In this document: one piece after another, positions 42,069 through 51,411 of the stretch
Layout: each line of letters opens with the position of its first letter
Numbering within the stretch: the first letter of the stretch is position 1
Assembly: GCF_019049245.1 (NCBI RefSeq)
Contig: NZ_JAGMUK010000077.1
Span: forward strand, 17,447-81,446
Direction of reading: 5' to 3'
Length of the DNA stretch: 64,000 nucleotides
From: Streptomyces sp. AC555_RSS877
GTDB taxonomy: Bacteria > Actinomycetota > Actinomycetes > Streptomycetales > Streptomycetaceae
Notes under the pieces: generated by a model
Seen by the model: only the letters and a program-made list of their open reading frames with translations
What the model was told of the DNA's origin: nothing
Databases searched by the model: none
Program-made: the position numbers and the translations under genes

Positions 42069-43226
42069 GTGCGCCGTACGGTGTTCAACGAGGATCACGA
42101 GGCGTTCCGGGAGACCCTCCGGGCGTTCATCGAGGCCGAGGTCGTCCCGGTCTACGACGAGTGGTTCGCGGCCGGCCAGGCGCCGCGCGACTTCTACTAC
42201 AAGCTCGCCGAGCTCGGCGTCTTCGGCATCCGCGTCGACGAGGAGTACGGCGGCGCAGGCATCGACTCGTACAAGTTCGAAGCCGTCATGTACGAGGAGA
42301 CCGCCCGCGCCGGCGTCCAGTTCGGCGGCTCCGGTGTGCACGTGCTGCTCGGCCTGCCGTACATCAAGATGCTGGCCACCGACGAGCAGAAGAAGCGGTT
42401 CCTGCCGAAGTTCGTCTCCGGCGAGGAGATGTGGGCCCTCGCGATGACCGAGCCGGGCACCGGCTCCGACCTCGCGGGCATGAAGACCACCGCCAAGCTG
42501 AGCGAGGACGGCACGCACTACGTCCTCAACGGCTCCAAGACCTTCATCACCGGTGGCGTCCACGCCGACCGCGTGATCGTCTGCGCCCGCACCTCCGCGC
42601 CCACCGCCGACGACCGCCGCTTCGGCATCTCCCTGTTCGCCGTGGACACGAAGTCCGAGGGCTACTCCATCGGCCGCAAGCTCGACAAGCTCGGCCTGAA
42701 GACCTCCGACACCGCCGAGCTGGCCTTCGTCGACGTCAAGGTGCCCGTCGAGGACCTTCTCGGCGAGGAGAACAAGGGCTTCTACTACCTCGGCCACAAC
42801 CTGGCCTCCGAGCGCTGGGGCATCGCCTTCGGCGCCTACGCGCAGGCCAAGGCGGCCGTCCGGTTCGCCAAGGAGTACGTGCAGGACCGCACCGTCTTCG
42901 GCAAGACCGTCGCCTCCTTCCAGAACACCAAGTTCGAACTCGCCGCCTGCCAGGCCGAGGTGGACGCGGCCGAGGCCGTCGCCGACCGCGCGCTCGAGGC
43001 CCTGGACGCCGGCGAGCTGACCCCCGCCGAGGCCGCCAGCGCCAAGCTGTTCTGCACCGAGGTCGCGCACCGCGTGATCGACCGCTGCCTCCAGCTGCAC
43101 GGCGGCTACGGCTTCATGAACGAGTACCCGATCGCCCGCCTGTACGCGGACAACCGCGTCAACCGCATCTACGGCGGCACCAGCGAGATCATGAAGTCGA
43201 TCATCGCGAAGGACATGGGTCTGTAA
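42069..43226 (+). CDS. acyl-CoA dehydrogenase
   Basis: 385 aa from GTG 42069 (MRRTVFNEDHEAFRE, with AAGGAAGG upstream); GTG 42060 would add three residues but sits too close to the ribosome-binding site. FAD-dependent acyl-CoA oxidation: ALAMTEPGTGSDLAGMKT, TFITGG, CLQLHGGYGFMNEYPIARLYAD and the catalytic Glu region IYGGTSEIMKSIIAKDMGL. The usual Glu-Gly-Thr at this place reads Gly-Gly-Thr, so the base may lie on another helix, as in isovaleryl- and long-chain acyl-CoA dehydrogenases. Followed closely by a thioesterase II gene, suggesting fatty acid turnover. The paralogue at 19888 belongs to another set. Confidence 0.92.
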   Translation: MRRTVFNEDHEAFRETLRAFIEAEVVPVYDEWFAAGQAPRDFYYKLAELGVFGIRVDEEYGGAGIDSYKFEAVMYEETARAGVQFGGSGVHVLLGLPYIKMLATDEQKKRFLPKFVSGEEMWALAMTEPGTGSDLAGMKTTAKLSEDGTHYVLNGSKTFITGGVHADRVIVCARTSAPTADDRRFGISLFAVDTKSEGYSIGRKLDKLGLKTSDTAELAFVDVKVPVEDLLGEENKGFYYLGHNLASERWGIAFGAYAQAKAAVRFAKEYVQDRTVFGKTVASFQNTKFELAACQAEVDAAEAVADRALEALDAGELTPAEAASAKLFCTEVAHRVIDRCLQLHGGYGFMNEYPIARLYADNRVNRIYGGTSEIMKSIIAKDMGL

Positions 43227-43261
43227 GGCTCCGGAAAACACTGACCCGTAGAAATGACTGC

Positions 43262-44131
43262 ATGAGTCAGGCACTGCAGAGTCTCCTCGATCTGCTCGAC
43301 ATCGAGCAGATCGAGGAGAACATCTTCCGCGGCCGGTCCCGGTCCGCCGTCGTCCCGCGCGTCTTCGGCGGGCAGGTCGCGGCCCAGGCGCTCGTCGCCG
43401 CCGGGCGGACGGTCCCCGAGGACCGCCTCGCCCACTCGCTCCACGCGTACTTCCTGCGCCCCGGCGACCCCGGCGCGCCGATCGTCTACACGGTCGACCG
43501 CATGAACGACGGCCGCTCCTTCACCGCGCGCCGCGTCGTCGCCGTCCAGCACGGACAGCCGATCTTCGCGCTGTCCGCCTCCTTCCAGCGGCACGAGGAG
43601 GGCTTCGACCACCAGGCCCCCATGCCGCCCTCCGTCGACCCCGTCACGCTGCCCACCTCCGAGGAGCGGCTGCGCGGCTACGGTCACCTCGCCCCCGAGG
43701 TCGTGGAGAAGTTCCTGGAGGCCCGCGAGGCGATCGACCTGCGCTACGTCGACGAGCCGCCGTACGGCGCCTTCGGCGAGCCGCGCGAGCCGCACTCCCA
43801 GGTCTGGTTCCGCACCAACGGCAAACTCGCCGACGACCCGCTCCTGCACGTCGTCCTCGCCACCTACGTCTCCGACATGACGCTGCTCGACTCGGTCCTG
43901 CTCGCGCACGGCCGGGGCGGCTGGGCGGTCGGCGACGTCGTCGGGGCCTCCCTGGACCACGCGATGTGGTTCCACCGCCCGTTCCGCGCCGACGAATGGC
44001 TCCTCTACGACCAGGAGTCGCCCTCGGCCCACGGCGGCCGCGGCCTCGGCCAGGCCCGCATCTACACGCAGGACGGCCAGCTCGCCCTCTCGGTCATCCA
44101 GGAAGGCGTGGTCCGCGCCCCCAGACGCTGA
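43262..44131 (+). CDS. tesB: acyl-CoA thioesterase II (TesB)
   Basis: 289 aa. Hydrolyses medium- and long-chain acyl-CoA. It has two hotdog domains: FRGRSRSAVVPRVFGGQVAAQAL in the first and the conserved SLDHAMWFHRPFRADEWLLYDQESPSAHGGRGL block in the second. The Asp-Thr/Ser-Gln triad residues typical of TesB are plausible (YVSDMTLLDSVL gives the Asp). ATG 43262 lies 35 bp after the acyl-CoA dehydrogenase stop, probably in one transcript. The convergent phosphatase-like gene ends only 4 bp away. Confidence 0.92.
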   Translation: MSQALQSLLDLLDIEQIEENIFRGRSRSAVVPRVFGGQVAAQALVAAGRTVPEDRLAHSLHAYFLRPGDPGAPIVYTVDRMNDGRSFTARRVVAVQHGQPIFALSASFQRHEEGFDHQAPMPPSVDPVTLPTSEERLRGYGHLAPEVVEKFLEAREAIDLRYVDEPPYGAFGEPREPHSQVWFRTNGKLADDPLLHVVLATYVSDMTLLDSVLLAHGRGGWAVGDVVGASLDHAMWFHRPFRADEWLLYDQESPSAHGGRGLGQARIYTQDGQLALSVIQEGVVRAPRR

Positions 44132-44135
44132 GGGC

Positions 44136-44924
44136 TCAGGCCAGTCCCGCCTCCGACAGCAGGTACGCCGTCATCGGGTCGTAGTGGCGCGGGCTGACCA
44201 CATGGTCGTCGAGCGGGACCGACACCTGGACCGTGCCCTCCGACTCGGCGAGGAACAGCGCCGGGTCGTTGCAGTCGGCGTACCCGACGGAGTCCACGCC
44301 GTGCTGCCCTGCGTAGCCCGCCCAGCCGTGGTCGGCGACGACCAGGTCGGGCAGCGGGCGGCCGTCCCGCTCCAGGGCGGTGAGGATGGCCTTCATCGGC
44401 TCGCCGGAGTGCGTGTGCCACAGGGTGGCGCCGTGCTCCAGGACCGCCACGTCGGCGAACTGCATGACGTACCCCTCGTCCGTCTGCAGCCCGTCCGGGA
44501 TGACCACGATCTCGCAGCCCGCCGTGCGCAGGGCGGCGGCCGTGGCCCGGTGCACGTCCAGCAGGCCGCCGGGGTGGCCGGTCGCGAACAGGACGCGCTG
44601 CTGCCCGCCGGCCGCCTTGCGCAGCCGGCCCGCCATCCGCTCCAGGCCGGCCACCGTCAGCTCGGGGTCGATGGTGTCCTGGCCGTAGCGGTACTCCGGG
44701 TCGTCGTTGACACCCACCCGCTCCGCCATCACCGCGAGCACGTCCTGCTCGTCCGTCCAGCGGTCGCCGAGCTCCAGGCCGAGCCAGAAGTTGCGGACGC
44801 CGTTGGCGAGCTGGCGGTAGTGGGAGAGGTTGTTCTCGCGCGGCGTGGCGACGTCGCCCGCGATACGGGTCTTCACAAGGTGCTCGACGAGCTCGTCGCG
44901 GCTGGGTGTCCCGGATATCGGCAT
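44136..44924 (-). CDS. phosphatase-annotated conserved actinobacterial protein
   Basis: 262 aa, cytoplasmic. I recognise the family as the one labelled 'phosphatase' in Streptomyces genomes: ENNLSHYRQLANGVRNFWLGLELGDRW, RVLFATGHPGGLLDVH, VVADHGWAGYAGQHG and LDDHVVSPRHYDPMTAYLL. His/Asp pairs (TGHPGG, ADHGW) suggest a metal or phosphate site, but I cannot name a substrate. It sits between tesB (convergent) and the PucR regulator (same strand, 85 bp gap). Confidence 0.6.
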   Translation of the reverse strand: MPISGTPSRDELVEHLVKTRIAGDVATPRENNLSHYRQLANGVRNFWLGLELGDRWTDEQDVLAVMAERVGVNDDPEYRYGQDTIDPELTVAGLERMAGRLRKAAGGQQRVLFATGHPGGLLDVHRATAAALRTAGCEIVVIPDGLQTDEGYVMQFADVAVLEHGATLWHTHSGEPMKAILTALERDGRPLPDLVVADHGWAGYAGQHGVDSVGYADCNDPALFLAESEGTVQVSVPLDDHVVSPRHYDPMTAYLLSEAGLA

Positions 44925-45009
44925 GCCCCCATTGTGAGGCAGAGCCGGGTGCGAACACCCGTCGTCCCGCGCGCTGCGACGTGGGTCACGTGGTGCCTCC
45001 CCGGCGAGG

Positions 45010-46479
45010 TCAGAGCCGCCGCAGCGCGAACCACAGCTCCATCCGTACGTCCGGATCGTCCAGGTCCGCCGCCAGCAGCGCCGCACACCGGGCGATGCGC
45101 TGCCGCACGGTGTTGCGGTGCACGCCCAGCGCCACCGCCGTACGGTCCCAGCTGCCGTGCAGCGACAGCCAGCCGCGCAGCGTCTCGGCGAGCACCGGCG
45201 TGAGCGGCGCCAGCAGTGCCCGGGTGTGCGCCTCGGCCTCCTCCTCGGGGACCAGGTCGGCGAGGGCCGGGCGTGCGCCGTGCCGGACCAGCGGGGTGCG
45301 GGTGGCGCGGGCCCGGGCGAGGGCACGGCCCGCCTGGGCGTCGGCGGAAGCCCACGCGCCGGGTCCGACGGCGGCGCTGACGCCCAGCGTCCAGCCGGGC
45401 TGCGCGGCCGGTTCGCGACCGGCCGGCACCAGCACCCGTACGACGTCCCGCGCCAGGTCGACCAGCGGGGACCCGAGCGACGCCCCCAGGGCGGAGGCCG
45501 CCACGGCGTCGGGAGCGTGACCGTCCGGCCGCGCGTGCACGACGACCCACCTCTCGCCGCCGAGCAGCGGTGCGACCGCCTCCGGCGCGGCACCCAGCAA
45601 CAGCCGTACCAGCGCCGAGGACCTGGCCGCCCCCGAACCGCTCTGCTGCTCGCCGGTGAGCAGCGCGAGCAGCACGGCGGCGACGGAGGCGATGGTGTGG
45701 TCACCGGCGTCCCGCCGCGGCGCCGCCACCCCGAGCACGAACCCCTGACCGGCACCGAGGGCGTAGGCGGCGAGACGGGTGCCGGCGACGGTGTCGGTGG
45801 CCGTGGTGGCGGAGGCGCGCCCGGCGAGGTTCCGGGCCAGCTCGGCCAGCGCCTCCCGCACCTCCGTCGTCCGGGCCGCACCCCCTCGCTCCGCTCTCTC
45901 CGCCGCCGCGATCTCCGTCCCCTCCGGCCCGTACAGCACCGCCCGGCCGCCCACGCGCCGGGCGAGCTGCCGTAGGACGGAGGGGACCGGGTCGGGGCGG
46001 GAGGCCGCGGCGGCCAGGCTCTGCTGGGCCTCGGTGACGCGGCGGAGTTCGGCCAGGCGGGCCTGGGCCATCAGCTGCCAGACCGCGCGGGCCACCCCGG
46101 AGAAGGTGGTCTGCGGCGGCACCTCCACCAGCGGCAGCTCGTACGCCTCGCAGGCCGCGACCAGCGCCCGCGGCACCGTGTCGTGCACGGGCGCCAGCCC
46201 GAAGCCGAGGGCCGCGCCACCCGCCGCGACGATCCGGGCGACGTAGTCGTCGAGGTACGGCCCCGAGCCGGCCGCCTCCGGGATGTGCACCCCGGCCGTC
46301 AGCAGCAGCTCGCCGCCCAGCAGGTACGGGTACGGGTCCGCCATCTCCGAGGTGTGCGCCCAGTGGATGACGACGTCCGCACCGGCGGGCCCGGCGATCT
46401 GCCGCAGAGCCAGGTCCTCGCGGGCCAGCAGCGAGGCGAGCGGTACCGGTGGGACGGGAGGGACGGCGGGCTCCGGCAT
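45010..46479 (-). CDS. PucR-family transcriptional regulator
   Basis: 489 aa. The N-terminal PucR ligand domain (LASLLAREDLALRQIAGPAG, WAHTSEMADPYPYLLGGELLLTAG) and middle GGDEF-like region precede the C-terminal PucR helix-turn-helix: ETLRGWLSLHGSWDRTAVAL and GVHRNTVRQRIARCAALL. ATG 46479 follows GGAGAG. It is divergent from the ureohydrolase gene 201 bp away, so it probably activates that gene and the TPP-enzyme gene in response to a nitrogen compound. Autoregulation is likely. A much longer open frame upstream is the antisense of the ureohydrolase gene. Confidence 0.9.
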   Translation of the reverse strand: MPEPAVPPVPPVPLASLLAREDLALRQIAGPAGADVVIHWAHTSEMADPYPYLLGGELLLTAGVHIPEAAGSGPYLDDYVARIVAAGGAALGFGLAPVHDTVPRALVAACEAYELPLVEVPPQTTFSGVARAVWQLMAQARLAELRRVTEAQQSLAAAASRPDPVPSVLRQLARRVGGRAVLYGPEGTEIAAAERAERGGAARTTEVREALAELARNLAGRASATTATDTVAGTRLAAYALGAGQGFVLGVAAPRRDAGDHTIASVAAVLLALLTGEQQSGSGAARSSALVRLLLGAAPEAVAPLLGGERWVVVHARPDGHAPDAVAASALGASLGSPLVDLARDVVRVLVPAGREPAAQPGWTLGVSAAVGPGAWASADAQAGRALARARATRTPLVRHGARPALADLVPEEEAEAHTRALLAPLTPVLAETLRGWLSLHGSWDRTAVALGVHRNTVRQRIARCAALLAADLDDPDVRMELWFALRRL

Positions 46480-46680
46480 GGTGGATGTTCTCTCCATTCG
46501 AAGCGGCACGAATGGAGGAAACGTACACTTCCGGGGCTCTTTCCGGCCACCTAGGGTCGACCCACGAACCGGCGGTACGGCCGCGGGGTTCCGGCTCCTC
46601 AGTAGGGTCGTACGAGAAGTAGTACATAACGCAGCAAACGCTCCATGCGCGATGACGCAGAGGAAAGAAGGCAGTACCTC
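46480..46680. promoter_or_regulatory. PucR/ureohydrolase divergent promoter
   Basis: 201 bp between two divergent starts. It contains CGAATGGAG and CATTCGTGCCGCTTCGAATGG-type repeats of CATTCG/CGAATG (near 46495-46517), a possible PucR site. Confidence 0.4.
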
Positions 46681-47649
46681 ATGAGCAGCAACGAGACGCC
46701 CCGCGGCCCCGTCGACTCGTCCCGCATCCCGCGGTACGCCGGTCCCGCGACCTTCGCCCGGCTGCCCCGCCTCGACGAGGTCGGCCGCGCCGACGTCGCC
46801 GTGGTCGGGGTGCCGTTCGACTCGGGCGTCTCGTACCGGCCGGGCGCCCGCTTCGGCGGCAACGCGATCCGCGAGGCGTCCCGGCTGCTGCGGCCGTACA
46901 ACCCGGCGCAGGACGCGTCCCCCTTCGCGCTGGCGCAGGTGGCGGACGGCGGCGACATCGCGGTGAACCCGTTCGACATCCACGAGGCCGTGGAGACGAT
47001 CGAGGCGGCGGCGGACGACCTGCTGGGCACGGGCGCCCGTCTCATGACCCTGGGCGGCGACCACACGATCGCGCTGCCGCTGCTGCGGTCGGTCGCGAGG
47101 AAGCACGGCCCGGTGGCGCTGCTGCACTTCGACGCCCACCTCGACACCTGGGACACGTACTTCGGCGCGGAGTACACCCACGGGACCCCGTTCCGGCGGG
47201 CGGTGGAGGAGGGCATCCTCGACACCTCGGCCCTCTCCCACGTCGGCACCCGAGGCCCGCTCTACGGCAAGCAGGACCTGACCGACGACGAGAAGATGGG
47301 CTTCGGCATCGTCACGTCGGCGGACGTCTACCGGCGCGGCGCCGACGAGGTCGCCGACCAGCTCCGCCAGCGCATCGGCGACCGCCCGCTCTACATCTCC
47401 ATCGACATCGACTGCCTCGACCCGGCGCACGCGCCCGGCACGGGTACGCCCGAGGCGGGCGGCATGACCTCCCGCGAGCTGCTGGAGATCCTGCGCGGCC
47501 TGGCGTCCTGCAACCTGGTCTCGGCGGACGTCGTCGAGGTGGCCCCCGCGTACGATCACGCGGAGATCACGTCGGTGGCGGCATCCCACACGGCGTACGA
47601 ACTGACCACGATCATGTCCCGCCAGATTGCAGAGGCCCGCGCGAAGTGA
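46681..47649 (+). CDS. agmatinase / ureohydrolase (guanidinobutyrase possible)
   Basis: 322-aa manganese ureohydrolase that releases urea from a guanidino compound. All metal-ligand motifs are present: [11 protein letters not shown] (His), [15 protein letters not shown] (Asp-x-His-x-Asp) and [24 protein letters not shown] (Asp-x-Asp). Length and THGTPF fit agmatinase; in actinobacteria similar enzymes use 4-guanidinobutyrate. The divergent PucR gene and overlapping TPP-enzyme gene (GTGA) suggest an inducible catabolic unit for guanidino compounds. Confidence 0.9.
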   Translation: MSSNETPRGPVDSSRIPRYAGPATFARLPRLDEVGRADVAVVGVPFDSGVSYRPGARFGGNAIREASRLLRPYNPAQDASPFALAQVADGGDIAVNPFDIHEAVETIEAAADDLLGTGARLMTLGGDHTIALPLLRSVARKHGPVALLHFDAHLDTWDTYFGAEYTHGTPFRRAVEEGILDTSALSHVGTRGPLYGKQDLTDDEKMGFGIVTSADVYRRGADEVADQLRQRIGDRPLYISIDIDCLDPAHAPGTGTPEAGGMTSRELLEILRGLASCNLVSADVVEVAPAYDHAEITSVAASHTAYELTTIMSRQIAEARAK

Positions 47650-49340
47650 CTCACGACCACGACCTGGTGCTCCGTCCGACGGCCGCCCAGACATCAGCCG
47701 CCCTGAACCCGCCCCCCGGGCGCAACGGCGGAGACCTGGTCGTGGAGACGCTGGCCGGGCTCGGCGCGACGACGGTGTTCGGCCTGCCCGGTCAGCACGC
47801 CCTCGGCATGTTCGACGCCCTGCGCCGCTCCGACCTGCGGTACATCGGCCTGCGGGTGGAGAACAACGCGGGCTTCGCGGCGGACGCGTACGGCCGGATC
47901 ACCGGCGAGGCGGCCCCACTGCTGCTGTCGACGGGACCGGGCGCGCTGACCTCGCTCGCCGCCCTGCAGGAGGCGGCGGCCGCCTCCGCCCCCGTTCTGG
48001 CGATCAGCAGCCAGATCCCGACGGCGGGGCTGGGCGGCGGCCGTCACGGCTATCTGCACGAACTGCCGGACCAGTCGGCCTCCTTCCGGGGCGTCGTGAA
48101 GTCGGTTCACACGGCCCGCGCCCAGTCCCAGATTCCGTCCGCGATCGCGGAGGCGTGGAAGTCGGCGCTGACGGCCCCGCACGGCCCGGTGTGGGTGGAG
48201 ATCCCGCAGGACGTCCTGCTGGCCGAGACGGCCATCCCCGTGGTGACCGGCGGCGACGCCTTCCCCGAGGAACTGCCCCCGCGCCCCGAACTGACGGCGG
48301 TGGCAGCCGACTTGCTGTCGCGTGCGGAGAGGCCGGCGATCATCGCGGGCGGGGGAGTCGTACGGGCGGACGCGTCGGGCAAGCTGAAGCAGCTGGCGGA
48401 GAAGCTCCAGGCCCCGGTCGTGACCACCTTCGGAGGCAAGGGCGCGTTCCCCTGGCAGCACCCGCTGTCCCTGCAGTCCTGGCTGGAGGACCGCCACACC
48501 ACGGACTTCCTGGAGGACGCGGACGTCCTCCTCGTCGTCGGCTCGGGCCTGGGCGAACTCTCCTCCAACTACCACACGTTCAAGCCACGAGGCCGGGTCA
48601 TCCAGATCGAGGCGGACCTCGGCAAACTGGAGTCCAACCATCCGGCCCTCGGCATCCACGCGGACGCGCGACTGGCGCTGCAGGCTCTGCTGGAGACGGT
48701 GGACACGGTCGAGCCGAGGCAGGACGGAACCGTCCACGAGCGGGTCCGTGACCTGCTCTCGCGAGTGCGCACCCGCATCGACTCCCAGGAACTCACCCTG
48801 GAACAGGGCGTGTTGGCCTCCGTCCGCAAGGCACTGCCCGCCGCATCCCCGTCCTTCTGGGACATGACGATCCTCTCCTACTGGGCCTGGTCGGCCTTCG
48901 ACGCGAAGTCCCCGAACACCATGCACTCTGCCCAGGGCGCCGGCGGCCTCGGCTACGCCTTCCCCGCGGCGCTCGGCGCGGCGGCCGCCGACCCCACCCG
49001 CCCGGTACTCGCGGTCTCCGGCGACGGCGGTGCCCTCTACTCGATCGCCGAACTGGCCACCGCCCGCCAGTACGACCTGAACGTCACCTGGCTGATCGTC
49101 GACGACGGCGGCTACGGCATCCTGCGCGAGTACATGACCGACGCCTTCGGCGAGGCGACGGCGACGGACCTGACCCGCCCGGACTATGCGGCGCTGGCCG
49201 AGTCGTTCGGGGTGCCGGGGGTGCGTACGACCCCGGAAACCCTGTCGGACGACTTGACGAAGGCGCTGATGTCACCCGGCCCGGCGGTGGTCGTACTCCC
49301 CGCGGTACTACGGATGTTCGCGCCGACGCACCTCGGCTGA
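47646..49340 (+). CDS. thiamine pyrophosphate-dependent enzyme (acetolactate synthase-like)
   Basis: 564 aa. Three-domain TPP enzyme: PYR domain with the cofactor-activating Glu in [20 protein letters not shown], central domain ([14 protein letters not shown]), and PP domain with the GDG motif [35 protein letters not shown]. It resembles large-subunit acetolactate synthases and benzoylformate decarboxylases, but no small subunit is nearby. Overlap with the ureohydrolase gene suggests it decarboxylates or oxidises a keto acid from the same catabolic route. Substrate unknown. Confidence 0.85.
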   Translation: MTHDHDLVLRPTAAQTSAALNPPPGRNGGDLVVETLAGLGATTVFGLPGQHALGMFDALRRSDLRYIGLRVENNAGFAADAYGRITGEAAPLLLSTGPGALTSLAALQEAAAASAPVLAISSQIPTAGLGGGRHGYLHELPDQSASFRGVVKSVHTARAQSQIPSAIAEAWKSALTAPHGPVWVEIPQDVLLAETAIPVVTGGDAFPEELPPRPELTAVAADLLSRAERPAIIAGGGVVRADASGKLKQLAEKLQAPVVTTFGGKGAFPWQHPLSLQSWLEDRHTTDFLEDADVLLVVGSGLGELSSNYHTFKPRGRVIQIEADLGKLESNHPALGIHADARLALQALLETVDTVEPRQDGTVHERVRDLLSRVRTRIDSQELTLEQGVLASVRKALPAASPSFWDMTILSYWAWSAFDAKSPNTMHSAQGAGGLGYAFPAALGAAAADPTRPVLAVSGDGGALYSIAELATARQYDLNVTWLIVDDGGYGILREYMTDAFGEATATDLTRPDYAALAESFGVPGVRTTPETLSDDLTKALMSPGPAVVVLPAVLRMFAPTHLG

Positions 49341-49385
49341 GGTGAAACGCTGAGGGCCCGACCACGCAGCCGGAGAGAGGCCCTC

Positions 49386-50375
49386 ATGCAGAGCGCAGCC
49401 GACTTCATCGCCGACACCTACGGGCTCGGCGCCGGGCCATGGACGACGACACCGGTCACCCGCGGCGCGCTGGGCCAGATCTGGAAGTTGACGGGGAACG
49501 GGAGCAGTTCCTCGTGGGCGGTGAAGGAGCTCCTCTTCGGCTGTGACGAGGGTCAGGTCGACCGGGAGGCGGCACTGCGCAACGCCTCGGAGCAGCTGGG
49601 CATCTCCTCGCCACGGCTCATGCCGAACAGAGACGGTGCGTACGTCTCCCGGCTCACGCCCCCGCTGGGCGGGTCGTACGTGAAGCTGTACGACTGGATC
49701 GAGGGCACGGACGCGGACGCCTCCAAGCCGGAGATGCTGAGCTGGTGCGGCCGGACCCTGGCCCTGCTCCACCGGGCGGGAGAGAGCGCCGCCATCGGGG
49801 CGCCGAGTGCCTGGTACGAGCAGTGCCCTCAGGAGGCCGACTGGGAGAAGCTGCACGAGGAGACCCGGCGGGCCGGCGTGCCGTGGGCGGACGCGCTGGG
49901 CCGGTTCATCGCCACGTCGGCAACGGAGTTGGCGCGGTACGTCACGCCGTCCGACCCGGGAGACCTGGTGACGTCCCATCTCGACATGCGGCCCCAGAAC
50001 GTGCTGGTCGGCGCGGCCGGGCCGGTTCTCCTCGACTGGGACAACGCCGGGGTCATATCGGCGGAACGCGAACTCGCCCGTGCCGTGTACGTGTGGGCGG
50101 GCGGGAACGACTTCCACGCCGCATCCGCACGGCGGTTGGTGCGGGCATATCGGGATGCCGGAGGCCCCGGGGTCCTCAAGGGCCTGGACTCGTTCTCGAT
50201 GCTGTTCGCGACGGACCTGAACTACGTCCGCGTACAGGCCGAGTGCGCGGTCGATCCGACCGTGACCGCCGAACAGCGCGAGTTCGCGGGCGGTCAGGTC
50301 GTCGCCTCGCTGCGGAAACTGCCGGACCTGGCCGCCGTGTCCCGTCTGGTGGAAGCGGTGGAGGGCCCGGCCTGA
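49386..50375 (+). CDS. APH-fold phosphotransferase family protein
   Basis: 329 aa. Kinase-like fold of the aminoglycoside phosphotransferase/choline kinase family. WAVKELLFG holds the ATP-binding Lys, SHLDMRPQNVLV the catalytic Asp and Asn (HxDxxxxN), and LLDWDNAG the Mg-binding Asp. The substrate cannot be deduced; most chromosomal members in streptomycetes are not proven resistance genes. It follows the TPP-enzyme gene by 45 bp, possibly in the same transcript. Confidence 0.82.
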   Translation: MQSAADFIADTYGLGAGPWTTTPVTRGALGQIWKLTGNGSSSSWAVKELLFGCDEGQVDREAALRNASEQLGISSPRLMPNRDGAYVSRLTPPLGGSYVKLYDWIEGTDADASKPEMLSWCGRTLALLHRAGESAAIGAPSAWYEQCPQEADWEKLHEETRRAGVPWADALGRFIATSATELARYVTPSDPGDLVTSHLDMRPQNVLVGAAGPVLLDWDNAGVISAERELARAVYVWAGGNDFHAASARRLVRAYRDAGGPGVLKGLDSFSMLFATDLNYVRVQAECAVDPTVTAEQREFAGGQVVASLRKLPDLAAVSRLVEAVEGPA

Positions 50376-50406
50376 TCTCGTCGGCCGGGCCCCTGCCGCC
50401 CTGCTG

Positions 50407-51219
50407 CTACCAGATCGCCTCGACCCACTCCGGGTGGTCGATGAACGGGTTGCGGTTCTTCTGGTACGTGTCGTAGATGACCTGGTTGCGGCGCTCCTCG
50501 AAGGCGTCCGGCGGGTCCGCCTCGTTCCAGGCCTTGAGGACCGAGAGGCGGCCGTGGAGGGGGACGCTGCCGTTGGTCACGGCGTCGTTGGGCTCCAGGT
50601 CGGGCCAGCTGTCGTCGCCTTCGTAGCGGACGGCCATGTAGAGGATCATGCGGGCCACGTCGCCCTTGACGGCGGCGCGGGGCTCGAAGGAGTTCGAGTC
50701 GGTGAGGCTGCCACCGGAGTTGGTGAAGCTGCTGCCGCCGTTGTCGAAGTCCTTGTTGCCACGGATGCTGTTGACCTGCACGTCCTCGGGACGCAGATGG
50801 TGCAGGTCGGTGCCGGGACCGGCCGAGGTGCCGAAGTCGCCGTGGGACTGCGCCCACACGTGCTCACGGTTCCAGTTGCCGGTGTTGCCGCCGTTCAGGG
50901 TCTTGCTGCGGGAGATCCCGGAGTAGAGCAGCTTGACGTTGGCGGTGTTGTTCGGGTCCTGGTCGGTGACCTTCAGCGCTTCCCAGACGGCCGAGTACGA
51001 GAGCTTCGTCTGGGGGGTGATGATCGTGTGCAGCGAGGACTTGAGACTCGTCCCCGTCTTGCCGACCGCGTTCTTGTAGTACGTCGTGTCGTACGCGGTC
51101 GTCGTGGCGGCGGCCGGGGTCGCGGTCAGCGCGGGGGCGGTGAGGCCGACCAGGACGGTGGAGACGGCGAGCGCCAGGGGCTTCCAGCGGCGGCGCGTGC
51201 GTATGGGGGTCACGGGCAT
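50407..51219 (-). CDS. secreted endonuclease I-family nuclease
   Basis: 270 aa from ATG 51219. The signal peptide (RRRWKPLALAVSTVLVGLTAPALTA) suggests an extracellular enzyme. The beta-beta-alpha metal nuclease motif is NREHVWAQSHGDFG with general-base His, and DLHHLRPEDVQVNSIRGNKDF holds the second His and metal Asn. This matches the EndA/NucM endonuclease I family, which degrades DNA (and often RNA) outside the cell. Monocistronic, with a 192-bp gap to the transferase gene. It may serve nutrient scavenging or degrade DNA during mycelial lysis. Confidence 0.93.
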   Translation of the reverse strand: MPVTPIRTRRRWKPLALAVSTVLVGLTAPALTATPAAATTTAYDTTYYKNAVGKTGTSLKSSLHTIITPQTKLSYSAVWEALKVTDQDPNNTANVKLLYSGISRSKTLNGGNTGNWNREHVWAQSHGDFGTSAGPGTDLHHLRPEDVQVNSIRGNKDFDNGGSSFTNSGGSLTDSNSFEPRAAVKGDVARMILYMAVRYEGDDSWPDLEPNDAVTNGSVPLHGRLSVLKAWNEADPPDAFEERRNQVIYDTYQKNRNPFIDHPEWVEAIW

Positions 51220-51411
51220 CGGGGGTGTCCGTTCTACGCGGGTTGATTGAGCAGGCAATCGGGATCGTGACATGGACATGCGAGCGTGTCCATGAATCGA
51301 ACATGTCCATCAGGTGACTGGAACCGACAATTTGCCTCTTGTCTACGCGAGTTGACATACCAAAACGGCCCCCGATCGTAGGGTCAGGGGCCGTTGGGGC
51401 GGGGGGCCGGA

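Noticed and set aside
45010-47694. 894-codon frame as an extended PucR protein
   Set aside because: Upstream of 46479 it is antisense to the ureohydrolase gene.
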